Part shown: piece by piece, positions 6,437 to 13,072 of the stretch
Layout of the letters: every line of letters begins with the position of its first letter
Numbering within the stretch: the first letter of the stretch is position 1
From: Burkholderiales bacterium UBA2647
Lineage (GTDB): Bacteria; Pseudomonadota; Gammaproteobacteria; Burkholderiales; Burkholderiaceae_E
DNA: 13,609 nucleotides
Direction of reading: 5' to 3'
Assembly: GCA_002359635.1 (NCBI GenBank)
Contig: DENJ01000072.1
Span: 480-14,088, forward strand
Notes under the pieces: generated by a model
Databases searched by the model: none
What the model was told of the DNA's origin: nothing
Seen by the model: the letters and a program-made list of their open reading frames with translations, nothing else
Position numbers and translations under genes: made by a program

Positions 6437-7484
6437 ATCTGTAACCTCCCGCAGTGTTTTGCGATTTCTTCTTTTGCTGGTCGTGCCGCTATTGCTGTGC
6501 TGGCTTGCCCTTGATCAATATGCCAAAGGCGGCCGCATTGTTGAGACCGATAACGCCTATGTGAAAGCACATATTGTTTCGGTCAGCGCGGAGATGGGCG
6601 GGCGAGTCCACAGGGTGCTGGTGAAGGACCAGCAGCAGGTTCGTCAAGGTGATTTGTTGTTTGTGCTTGATCCTGCACCCTTTCAGATTGCACTGGCTAA
6701 AGCAAGCGCGCAGCTCGAACTGGTTCGCAATGAGCTCGATACACTGCGGGCCGAGTACCGGGTTGCCAAGGCCGAGGCAGGCGAAGCGCAGGAAAGAATT
6801 CAATTCTTAAACCTTCAGCTTGAGCGGTCGCGCCGTTTACGAGAAGTTGGCATGATTCGCGCTGATGCCTACGATGAAGCGCTACACCAACGGGATGCAG
6901 CGCGAGCCCGCTTAAGTGCCGTTGAAGAACGTGCATCGCGGGTGCTAACAGCCCTCGGAGGCGATTTGCTTCTCGCGGCCGACCGGCATCCGAAAGTATT
7001 GGAAGCTAAGGCAGCACTCGATGAGGCAAAGCTTGCCCTGGAACGCACAGAGATTAGAGCCTCGCAGGATGGCACGATCAGTAATCTGCGCTTGCGGCCT
7101 GGCGAAAATATCAATCGTGGTGCTGGCTTATTCAGCCTCATCCAACCCGATAAGCCCTGGATCGAGGCAAACTTTAAGGAGACGCAACTTGAAAAGGTGC
7201 GGGTCGGTCAGCCGGCTAGCCTGGTGGCAGATGCCTATCCCGATCGAAGCTGGTCAGCCAAAGTGCTTGCGATTGCGCCGGCGACAGGCGCTCAGTTTGC
7301 CCTGTTGCCGCCTCAAAACGCGACGGGCAATTGGGTGAAGGTTGTGCAACGCGTCCCGGTGATGCTGGAGATCGATCCGGGCGGCGAGTCAACCTCACTG
7401 CGTGCCGGTATGACGGTGACTGTGCGCATCGATACCGGTAAAGCCCGCGGGATGCCCGATTTCTTCGCTTGGCTAAGCCAATAG
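6429..7484 (+). CDS. emrA: EmrA/HlyD-family efflux periplasmic adaptor
   Basis: Membrane-fusion protein of 351 residues that links an inner-membrane MFS pump to an outer-membrane channel. A single N-terminal anchor (11-28) leaves the rest in the periplasm. The first barrel-sandwich half contains VETDNAYVKAHI and GGRVHRVLVKD (38-67). A long Ala/Glu/Arg-rich coiled-coil hairpin covers about 85-200. The second half has LRLRPGENINRGAGLF, followed by the EmrA-typical WIEANFKETQLEKVRVGQ and the late loop GAQFALLPPQNATGNWVKVVQRVPV, which is characteristic of the EmrA branch. It overlaps marR by eight bases and is followed by the EmrB-like gene after 30 bases. No TolC-type outer-membrane channel gene is visible, so a channel encoded elsewhere is probably used. 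Confidence 0.95.
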   Translation: MIRSVTSRSVLRFLLLLVVPLLLCWLALDQYAKGGRIVETDNAYVKAHIVSVSAEMGGRVHRVLVKDQQQVRQGDLLFVLDPAPFQIALAKASAQLELVRNELDTLRAEYRVAKAEAGEAQERIQFLNLQLERSRRLREVGMIRADAYDEALHQRDAARARLSAVEERASRVLTALGGDLLLAADRHPKVLEAKAALDEAKLALERTEIRASQDGTISNLRLRPGENINRGAGLFSLIQPDKPWIEANFKETQLEKVRVGQPASLVADAYPDRSWSAKVLAIAPATGAQFALLPPQNATGNWVKVVQRVPVMLEIDPGGESTSLRAGMTVTVRIDTGKARGMPDFFAWLSQ

Positions 7485-7497
7485 CGGCTGAGCCGCT
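7469..7497 (+). other. Two tandem perfect hairpins at the emrA-emrB junction
   Basis: TTGGC-TAA-GCCAA (7469-7481) and AGCGGC-TGA-GCCGCT (7483-7497) are perfect short stems flanking and including the emrA stop codon. No T-run follows. The emrB ribosome binding site (GAGGGG, 7501-7506) starts three bases after the second stem. They could tune mRNA decay or emrB translation; termination is unlikely. Confidence 0.45.
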
Positions 7498-7514
7498 GGT
7501 GAGGGGCACAGACC

Positions 7515-9056
7515 ATGTTAGCCGTCCAGCGCAATGAAGCCAAGGCAGCCTTAACACTCGCTGAGCGCGACGATGCAGCGGCTGTTATAGAGCGCGCATT
7601 GATTCTTGCGACCTGTACCTTGGTGACTGTGCTTTATGCAATGACAGTGACCATTGCCAATGTGTCGTTGCCAGCGATGCAAGGTGCACTCTCCGCAACA
7701 CCAGACCAAATTGCCTGGGTTGTGACCTCTAACTTGGTGGCAACGGCTGTGGCCACGCCGATGGCGGGCTGGCTGGTGGCGCGGTTTGGTCGTCGACGTT
7801 TGATGAATGGCTGTGTCATCGCTTTTGGTATTGCATCGCTGGGTTGTGGCATGTCAGGTTCGCTTGAAGCTTTGGTGTTTTGGCGGACAGTACAGGGTGC
7901 TGTGGGTGCGCCCCTTGTGCCGGCATCGCAGGCGATCGTGCTCGATACCTATCGCAAAGAGCGTCACGGGGCGGTGCTTGCCATCTACGGGATGGGATCA
8001 GTTTTTGGACCGATTTTAGGGCCGACGCTTGGGGGCTGGTTGGCTGAAACCTATAACTGGCGATGGGTGTTTTATATGATCCTGCCCTTTACGCTCCTTG
8101 CACTGATGGGCACATTCGCGGTGATTCGCGATCGGGTCAAACCGAGCCGCATTCGACTCGAGACCTTGGGGTTTTTGAGCCTTGCGATTGCTGTTGCTGC
8201 AGCGCAATTGATGCTCGATCGGGGTGAAAGGGCCGACTGGTTTGATGCACATGAAATGCTGATATGGGCGGGTTTATCGTTGATATCGCTCTATTTCTTT
8301 GTCGTACACAGCCTCACCACCGAGAAGCCATTTTTGGACTTGAAGCTTTTTTCCGATCGTAATTTTGTGATTGGACTGCTGATGGTTTTTGTCTTCGGTA
8401 TGCTGAATTTCACACCGATGACGCTATTGCCGCCACTGCTTCAAAACATTGGCGGCTATCCCGATTCGGTGGTCGGGTACATCATTGGTTGCCGCGGCCT
8501 GGGGACGCTAGCGGCCTTCACCTTCATGATTATCGGAAGTCGCATCGAGCCTCGAGCCATGATTCTTGTGGGTTTCACCCTGCAGGCCTGGGCCGGTTGG
8601 GAATTGGCGCATCTGGACATGAACCCCACGGTGTGGGCTGTGTTCACGCCAATGGTGGTGCAAGGATTTGGGGTTGGTCTCCTTTGGGTACCGATTACCA
8701 TGGTGACGTTTTCAACCCTCGACCCGAAGCTTGTCCCTGATGCGTCGTCGGTCTACCATATGGTTAGAAATTTTGGATCGGCAGTGCACATTTCCCTGAC
8801 CGTGACAGTCTCGGTTCGCATGGCAAGGCATAGCTATGCCGAACTTGTCGAGCGTGTGACGCCTTTGCACCATGAAACACTGCCTTGGCCCTGGAGTTAC
8901 GCCGACCTCCCAGGCTTAGCTTCACTGTCGCGCGAGCTCAATCGACAGGCGATGATGATCGGCTATCTCGATGCCTTTGTATTTTTTGTTGCTACGTCGC
9001 TTGTGGTGTTGCCCTTGGTGGCCTTAATCCGCATGCGGGATCGCAACAGCCCCTGA
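7515..9056 (+). CDS. emrB: EmrB-like DHA2-family MFS multidrug efflux pump
   Basis: Inner-membrane proton-driven pump of 513 residues with about 14 hydrophobic segments, the DHA2 layout. Visible motifs are TIANVSLPAMQGAL in helix 1 (46-59), GWLVARFGRRRLM (motif A), WRTVQGAVGAPLVP (motif B) and GPILGPTLGGWL (motif C, typical of antiporters). GAGGGG at 7501-7506 stands eight bases before the ATG. The preceding adaptor gene makes an EmrAB-type tripartite system the natural reading. An oddity is that helix 1, which normally reads LDTTIVNVALP in DHA2 pumps, here has MTVTIANVSLP, so the usual aspartate is a threonine (residue 44). The substrate is unknown. No terminator was found immediately after the stop. 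Confidence 0.93.
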   Translation: MLAVQRNEAKAALTLAERDDAAAVIERALILATCTLVTVLYAMTVTIANVSLPAMQGALSATPDQIAWVVTSNLVATAVATPMAGWLVARFGRRRLMNGCVIAFGIASLGCGMSGSLEALVFWRTVQGAVGAPLVPASQAIVLDTYRKERHGAVLAIYGMGSVFGPILGPTLGGWLAETYNWRWVFYMILPFTLLALMGTFAVIRDRVKPSRIRLETLGFLSLAIAVAAAQLMLDRGERADWFDAHEMLIWAGLSLISLYFFVVHSLTTEKPFLDLKLFSDRNFVIGLLMVFVFGMLNFTPMTLLPPLLQNIGGYPDSVVGYIIGCRGLGTLAAFTFMIIGSRIEPRAMILVGFTLQAWAGWELAHLDMNPTVWAVFTPMVVQGFGVGLLWVPITMVTFSTLDPKLVPDASSVYHMVRNFGSAVHISLTVTVSVRMARHSYAELVERVTPLHHETLPWPWSYADLPGLASLSRELNRQAMMIGYLDAFVFFVATSLVVLPLVALIRMRDRNSP

Positions 9057-9347
9057 TCCGTCATAAAGTTCATGTCGAAATTTTTACTCATCTATCCGTG
9101 AGGACAAACGCAAGATCTTCAATTTATTACGATTACAAGACCTTTCCTGCCTGGATATCGTCTGAGCAAGCCATACATCAATGTGGCCGAGCGAGTGAGT
9201 CAGTCGGCCTTGCCCTGGCGCTATGGCACCTCATATTTTCGAGGTCAGCCGGTTTATCGGCTCGAAGCTGCCCACGACGATGACCAGCGTTGGAGATTAT
9301 CTATGCGACAGGTCCTGTGTTGGGTACTCAGCGGGCAATAATGGCGC
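9057..9347. other. Intergenic spacer with a doubtful small open frame
   Basis: About 290 bases between the efflux operon and the terminator of the monooxygenase gene. No recognised gene, RNA or repeat was found. On the plus strand a frame stays open from 9102 to a TAA at 9339-9341. It has only GTG/TTG starts (GTG at 9183 would give 52 residues) and no ribosome binding site. The would-be peptide looks protein-like (WRYGTSYFRGQPVYRL) but matches no family I know. It may be a decayed remnant. Confidence 0.35.
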
Positions 9348-9374
9348 AAAAAAGTGGTCGGACAAGGCCGACCA
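9348..9374 (-). terminator. Rho-independent terminator of the flavin monooxygenase gene
   Basis: TGGTCGG (9355-9361) pairs perfectly with CCGACCA (9368-9374) around a six-base loop. Read on the minus strand the stem is followed by CTTTTTT (A-run at 9348-9353). It begins 19 bases after the stop of the minus-strand gene. Confidence 0.92.
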
Positions 9375-9393
9375 AATGCACCCTTTTGATGGT

Positions 9394-10560
9394 TTAACGC
9401 GTTGCGAGCTCGGCCTGAAAGCGTTGGGTTGCAGCTTCGACCGCTTTGCTATGTACCTCAGCCAGTGCGGGGCGATTTGCTCTTGCGCGCTCGGCAGCAG
9501 CCAGCGTCGAGCGCTGACCCTGCCACTGAGGAAACACATGTCTTGCAATCAGGTCATAACTTTTTCGGGTTGCGTCGAAGTTAGCCCAGTTATGAGCCAA
9601 CAACAGATACGCGCCAAAGCCACCATGGCTTTGTTGCCACAACCGGTCGATTTGCGCGTGAACCATGTCTGGTGTGCCGATTGCGCCAAAACCGGAATCG
9701 TTAACAAAAGAAATCATTTCTTTCACGTTATTGCCAGGAACTGCCATTTGAGGGAAGGCAGCCACGGCTTGAAAATAATCAAACCATTGTTCGATGCCGT
9801 ACTCAACATCGCGGTATGCCTGTTCCATGGTTTCTGCGCAATGAACAAGACCCACCAGTCGCCATTTATTCCGGTCAACGCTGGTTTTGTAATGGGCCGC
9901 CTGTTGCTCCATCACATCCCAGTGAAGCGCCAGCGCATCGAATCCTGCCGCTGTGGTCGCGCCGATCGAAAGGAGTCCAACCCCATGCATGCCCGCGAGT
10001 TTTGGTCCGGTGGGTGAGGCTACAGCAGGGACAGCGATATCAAAAAGCGGTTGACTGTAGGGGCGAAGGTGCAGTCTCGCTTCCTGAAGGTTCCATCGAT
10101 CGTTCTTAAAGCTAACCGGCTCTTCGCTTCTTAAGAGTTGCATCACGACGCCCATGCCTTCTTCGAGCAGTCGACGGGTATCGTGTTGTGTGACTCCGAT
10201 CATGATCCCGTCGCTCGGGAGCGAGCCGGGTCCCATGCCAAGCATCACCCGACCTCGCGTGAGATGGTCGAGTTGTACGATCCGTTCCGCAACCCACAAA
10301 GGATTGTGATAACTCATGCTGACAACACCAGTGCCAAGCTTGATATATCGCGTCCTTTGAGAGGCGACCGCAATCAGTAATTCGGGACTGGCCGATATTT
10401 CGCTGCCTGCCGAGTGATGTTCACCACACCATGCCTCGTCGTAGCCACAGCGGTCGAGCCATTGGATCAACTCAAGATCCTGCTCGAGCGCAAGCGTTGG
10501 GTTGATCCCAGGTTTGTGAAATGGTGCTAGAAATATACCGAAACGCATCCGATGGTTCAT
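9394..10560 (-). CDS. Luciferase-like (LLM class) flavin-dependent monooxygenase, limonene-monooxygenase-like
   Basis: Bacterial-luciferase-family TIM-barrel enzyme of 388 residues that would use reduced FMN (or F420 in some relatives) and O2 to oxidise an organic substrate. Family features are MRFGIFLAPFHKPG at the N-terminus, YDEAWCGEHHS (40-50), IKLGTGVVSMSYHNPLWVAERI, LDHLTRGRVMLGMGPGSLPSD and PAVASPTGPKLAGMHGVGLLSIG. Length and these segments resemble limonene 1,2-monooxygenase LimB of Rhodococcus, but substrate identity cannot be read from sequence. GGAGG, five bases upstream of the ATG on the minus strand, fixes the start. It has its own terminator. Neighbours are unrelated in strand, so it appears monocistronic. 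A flavin reductase partner is not encoded in the window. Confidence 0.92.
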   Translation of the reverse strand: MNHRMRFGIFLAPFHKPGINPTLALEQDLELIQWLDRCGYDEAWCGEHHSAGSEISASPELLIAVASQRTRYIKLGTGVVSMSYHNPLWVAERIVQLDHLTRGRVMLGMGPGSLPSDGIMIGVTQHDTRRLLEEGMGVVMQLLRSEEPVSFKNDRWNLQEARLHLRPYSQPLFDIAVPAVASPTGPKLAGMHGVGLLSIGATTAAGFDALALHWDVMEQQAAHYKTSVDRNKWRLVGLVHCAETMEQAYRDVEYGIEQWFDYFQAVAAFPQMAVPGNNVKEMISFVNDSGFGAIGTPDMVHAQIDRLWQQSHGGFGAYLLLAHNWANFDATRKSYDLIARHVFPQWQGQRSTLAAAERARANRPALAEVHSKAVEAATQRFQAELATR

Positions 10561-10662
10561 ATCATCCTCCCTAAGGTTATTGATCGTGGGATCGTCTTGG
10601 CGATCCTCACAGCACTGATCCTAGTCGTCCTCAGCAGTATTGTCGAGCACGCTGCACCTTGA
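10552..10662 (+). CDS. Doubtful 36-residue membrane peptide, antisense to monooxygenase start
   Basis: The plus strand has an ATG-to-TGA frame of 36 codons. The peptide begins MVHIILPKVIDR, followed by a 19-residue hydrophobic run GIVLAILTALILVVLSSIV and a short tail ending EHAAP. The basic side before the helix and short tail after it are what a single-pass micropeptide would show. There is no ribosome binding site, and the first nine bases are antisense to the monooxygenase start. Chance origin is quite possible. Confidence 0.18.
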   Translation: MVHIILPKVIDRGIVLAILTALILVVLSSIVEHAAP

Positions 10663-10718
10663 GGTCGACTGAAATGTTAAAGGTCGGCTTCGCGTGCTCT
10701 TGAGTCGGGCCGTTTAAC

Positions 10719-10734
10719 GATCAAGGCGTTGATC
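10719..10734. promoter_or_regulatory. Inverted repeat upstream of the cyclic-nucleotide-binding gene
   Basis: GATCAA (10719-10724) and TTGATC (10729-10734) are perfect 6-bp arms around GGCG. They lie about 95 bp before the gene, between a weak -35-like TTAACG (10714-10719) and a -10-like GATAAA (10738-10743, 18-base spacer). It may be an operator; no known regulator site was recognised. Confidence 0.35.
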
Positions 10735-10829
10735 TGCGATAAAGTGTGGGTCACAAACTCGCGTCGCATGGGCACTTCGCTCATGAGTCAGCGCGGGTTG
10801 CCAGCATGATTCAGATGGAGTAAGCACCC

Positions 10830-11372
10830 ATGGCCGTGCCGATTTCGGAAGTTCCTTTTTTTAACGGGATGTCCGGCGAGGATTTGTCGGAAATCATGCT
10901 CGTGACCAGAGCCCTGGCATTTTCAGCAGGTCAGCAGGTTTTCAAGGAAGACGATGAGCCCGACGGCATGTACGTCGTGCTCTCCGGGGTTTTTCGGGTC
11001 TATGTCTTGGGCCGGGGTAGTGGGGCTGCGCCGAAGAAGGTGCTGGCAAGCCTGAAGCAAGGTGCTCACGTCGGCGAGTTTGGTCTCATCGATGGCCAAC
11101 CGCGATCGGCAGCGCTCGAATGCGAAGCGGCTGGCCAGCTTTTATTTTTGCCCGCGCCGGCTTTTGTGAAGGTGGTGAGCGCAAGGCCAGGGGTTGCTAA
11201 GACGGTTACAGAAAATTTATGCCGAACCGTAGCCAATCAAAAAGGCATGATCTACAAGACTGAAGAGCTTAAACAGCGCATTCGCAATGCTCAGATCCCG
11301 CCAACATTCGACAACATGAAGGCGATGTGCAAAATGCTTCGCGTGAACAATTACACGATTGCGCGCAGCTAG
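10830..11372 (+). CDS. Stand-alone cyclic-nucleotide-binding (CRP/cNMP-fold) domain protein
   Basis: Protein of 180 residues made of one cNMP-binding domain (about 8-130): FFNGMSGEDLSEIM, the beta-roll start AGQQVFKEDDEPDGMYVVLSG (33-53), and the phosphate-binding cassette GEFGLIDGQPRSAAL (82-96). The cassette keeps the glutamate (E83) and arginine (R92) that bind the ribose and phosphate of cAMP/cGMP in CRP and PKA. After a C-helix (about 118-150) only about 30 residues remain. No helix-turn-helix, kinase or channel part is present, so the output is unknown. GGAG at 10817-10820, nine bases before the ATG, supports the start. It is convergent with the amidase gene (76 bp gap). It may bind a nucleotide and regulate a partner protein; that is inference. 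Confidence 0.88.
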   Translation: MAVPISEVPFFNGMSGEDLSEIMLVTRALAFSAGQQVFKEDDEPDGMYVVLSGVFRVYVLGRGSGAAPKKVLASLKQGAHVGEFGLIDGQPRSAALECEAAGQLLFLPAPAFVKVVSARPGVAKTVTENLCRTVANQKGMIYKTEELKQRIRNAQIPPTFDNMKAMCKMLRVNNYTIARS

Positions 11373-11448
11373 GGTATTCGCATGAGGCGCTCGCTTTACC
11401 ATGCTTTGGCGCTGCTCATTGGGCCATCCAAAGGCGCCGCTCACTTCG

Positions 11449-12939
11449 TCAACCGACAATCTTGCTTACATGGATCGCAGGGGTTTCTCCTGCATGCCAT
11501 CCCCCGCTCATCGATCGTTCGATTTGCGCTGCCAGTTGCAAGAGCAAGCCATCATGAGCTTGTTTCGCTTGCGCTTGGATACCGAAGGGTAGACCATTGC
11601 TTTGCCGTGCCATAGGCATTGAGACTGCAGGAGTACCGCAAAGGTTACTTAAGGGCGTGAAAGCAAAGGCTCGCCAGAGTCGATGAAACCAAGCATAAAC
11701 ATCGCGCTCGGTGCTCGTTGTAAGCAATTCGCGATCACCGATCATTGGGGTGTTTTGCGCGGTAATCGGCGTCAGAATGATGTCCCAGGATTCGAAAAAC
11801 TCACCAAAGCCCCGGGAGGTTTTGTTGAAGACTTCCTGCATCGCATAACGTTCGCTATAAGAAATATCCTTTCCTGCCTGCCAGATCAAGCAATTGATCG
11901 GTTCGATCATGCTCGACGGGGGCTCGCTGAGGTTCCTTGCCCGCAAGTGTGACGCTATCACTTGAGCAAAATTGGAAATGTAGCAAAGTGTTTGCGCTTC
12001 AAATGCTTGCTCGAAGTCGACCTTGGGTAACGCCCAGTCAACATGGTGCCCAAGATCTTGCAGCTGTTTTGCAGCACGTTCTAAGGCTTCAGAAATCGAT
12101 GGCTCTGCGGCATAGGGCCCCCAACGATCCGAAAGTGCGATACGCAGCTTGGGTGGGTCGCTACGGATCAGCTCGCTGTATGATTGTTCTTCTTTCCAGT
12201 ACGGCATGAACTCGCCGGGTGCGCCGCCGCGGCAATGGTCAATCCAGGCTGCAGTGTCGCGAACGGTTCTGGTGATGCAGCCCTGGGTTGACACCAGACC
12301 CGTAAGGTCTGAAAGCCCTGGCGCAATCGAAAAAACACCCCGAGAACATTTCATACCGATGTTGCCGTTAAATCCTGCAGGGATTCGAATCGAACCGCCG
12401 CCATCGGTTGCATGGGCCATGGGGACGGCGCCAGCGGCAACCAACACCGTGCTGCCTGCCGATGATCCGCAACTGCTGTAGGCCGTGTTCCAAGGGTTTC
12501 TAGTGATACAAATCTCAGGATTCTCGGCGGAACTGCAGACGCCAAATTCAGGTGTGCTTGTTCTGCCAATGATGTTGAGTCCGGCAGCCCGGATCTTTTG
12601 CGTGAGAAAACCATCGGCACTCGCCCGGTTGCCCTGCATAAAGCGGGACCCCATTTCCTGCAGTCGACCTTTCAAGCCAGGGCCAAGATCCTTCATCACA
12701 AAAGGAACACCCCGGAAGAACCCACTCGGGTTCATGCCGTCGATCAAGGGGTCTTCGATGACATCCGAAAAGATCTCTCTTACCGCGTCGAGCGATGGAT
12801 TCACGTTTTGGATGGCGGCAGCGGCCTGTTTTGCCAGTTCGCGGGCGCTGTAGTCCCCGCGATGTAAGCCCTCGGATAAGGCAACCGCGTCTGCCTTTCC
12901 CCATGCCTCCCAAGTCATCGCGAGCCTTGTCATCGCCAT
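11449..12939 (-). CDS. Amidase-signature family hydrolase, NylA-like
   Basis: Ser-cisSer-Lys amidase of 496 residues that hydrolyses a C-N amide bond; probably cytosolic, no signal peptide. The triad is visible: K83 in VPFVMKDLG, S159 in CGSSAGS (157-163) and nucleophile S183 in DGGGSIRIPAG (179-189). The 24-residue spacing between the serines equals that in NylA, the 6-aminohexanoate cyclic dimer hydrolase, whose length (493) is also close. Conserved flanks are RTSTPEFG, NPWNTAYSS, and C-terminal GTPAVSMPM...NGLPFGIQ...DGLLLQLAAQIE. The family GGSSGGS loop is CGSSAGS here, and GLKPSRG is GMKCSRG, which adds two unusual cysteines near the active site. The start is uncertain: ATGs occur at residues 1, 3 and 8, and only the last (12918) has an AAGG at a reasonable distance. 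Substrate is unknown. It is divergent from ahpC. Confidence 0.92.
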   Translation of the reverse strand: MAMTRLAMTWEAWGKADAVALSEGLHRGDYSARELAKQAAAAIQNVNPSLDAVREIFSDVIEDPLIDGMNPSGFFRGVPFVMKDLGPGLKGRLQEMGSRFMQGNRASADGFLTQKIRAAGLNIIGRTSTPEFGVCSSAENPEICITRNPWNTAYSSCGSSAGSTVLVAAGAVPMAHATDGGGSIRIPAGFNGNIGMKCSRGVFSIAPGLSDLTGLVSTQGCITRTVRDTAAWIDHCRGGAPGEFMPYWKEEQSYSELIRSDPPKLRIALSDRWGPYAAEPSISEALERAAKQLQDLGHHVDWALPKVDFEQAFEAQTLCYISNFAQVIASHLRARNLSEPPSSMIEPINCLIWQAGKDISYSERYAMQEVFNKTSRGFGEFFESWDIILTPITAQNTPMIGDRELLTTSTERDVYAWFHRLWRAFAFTPLSNLCGTPAVSMPMARQSNGLPFGIQAQAKQAHDGLLLQLAAQIERSMSGGWHAGETPAIHVSKIVG

Positions 12940-13072
12940 CCCATCGGAAAAATCGATTGTTTATATCTAAATTATTCGTTGGACCGATTGCGCTGCCGTC
13001 TTCAGACTTCGCGCTGTGCTTGCTCTTCTTTTGAGCGGCCTCTTCTCCAAAACCAAACGCAAGGAAATCCAA
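12940..13072. promoter_or_regulatory. Divergent control region between amidase and ahpC
   Basis: This 133-bp gap must hold promoters for both divergent genes. The part nearest the amidase (12949-12976) is markedly AT-rich and includes the palindrome AATCGATT (12951-12958) and the imperfect TTTAtatcTAAA. I could not fit a convincing -35/-10 pair or a full OxyR tetranucleotide pattern on either strand. AAGGA (13061-13065) is the ahpC ribosome binding site. Confidence 0.4.

Noticed and set aside
9223..10017. 264-codon plus-strand open frame
   Set aside because: Most of it is antisense to the well-supported monooxygenase gene, crosses that gene's terminator, has no ribosome binding site and no recognisable domain.
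11413..11442. CTTTGG...CCAAAG inverted repeat between the convergent genes, as a terminator
   Set aside because: The arms are only 6 bp with an 18-base loop and no T-run on either strand.
11373..11615. In-frame continuation of the cyclic-nucleotide protein after its TAG stop, as a possible readthrough or frameshifted DNA-binding domain
   Set aside because: The downstream translation does not resemble a helix-turn-helix and mostly lies antisense to the amidase 3' end.
12951..12976. OxyR binding site upstream of ahpC
   Set aside because: The region is AT-rich, but I could not match the spaced ATAG/CTAT elements of the OxyR consensus.
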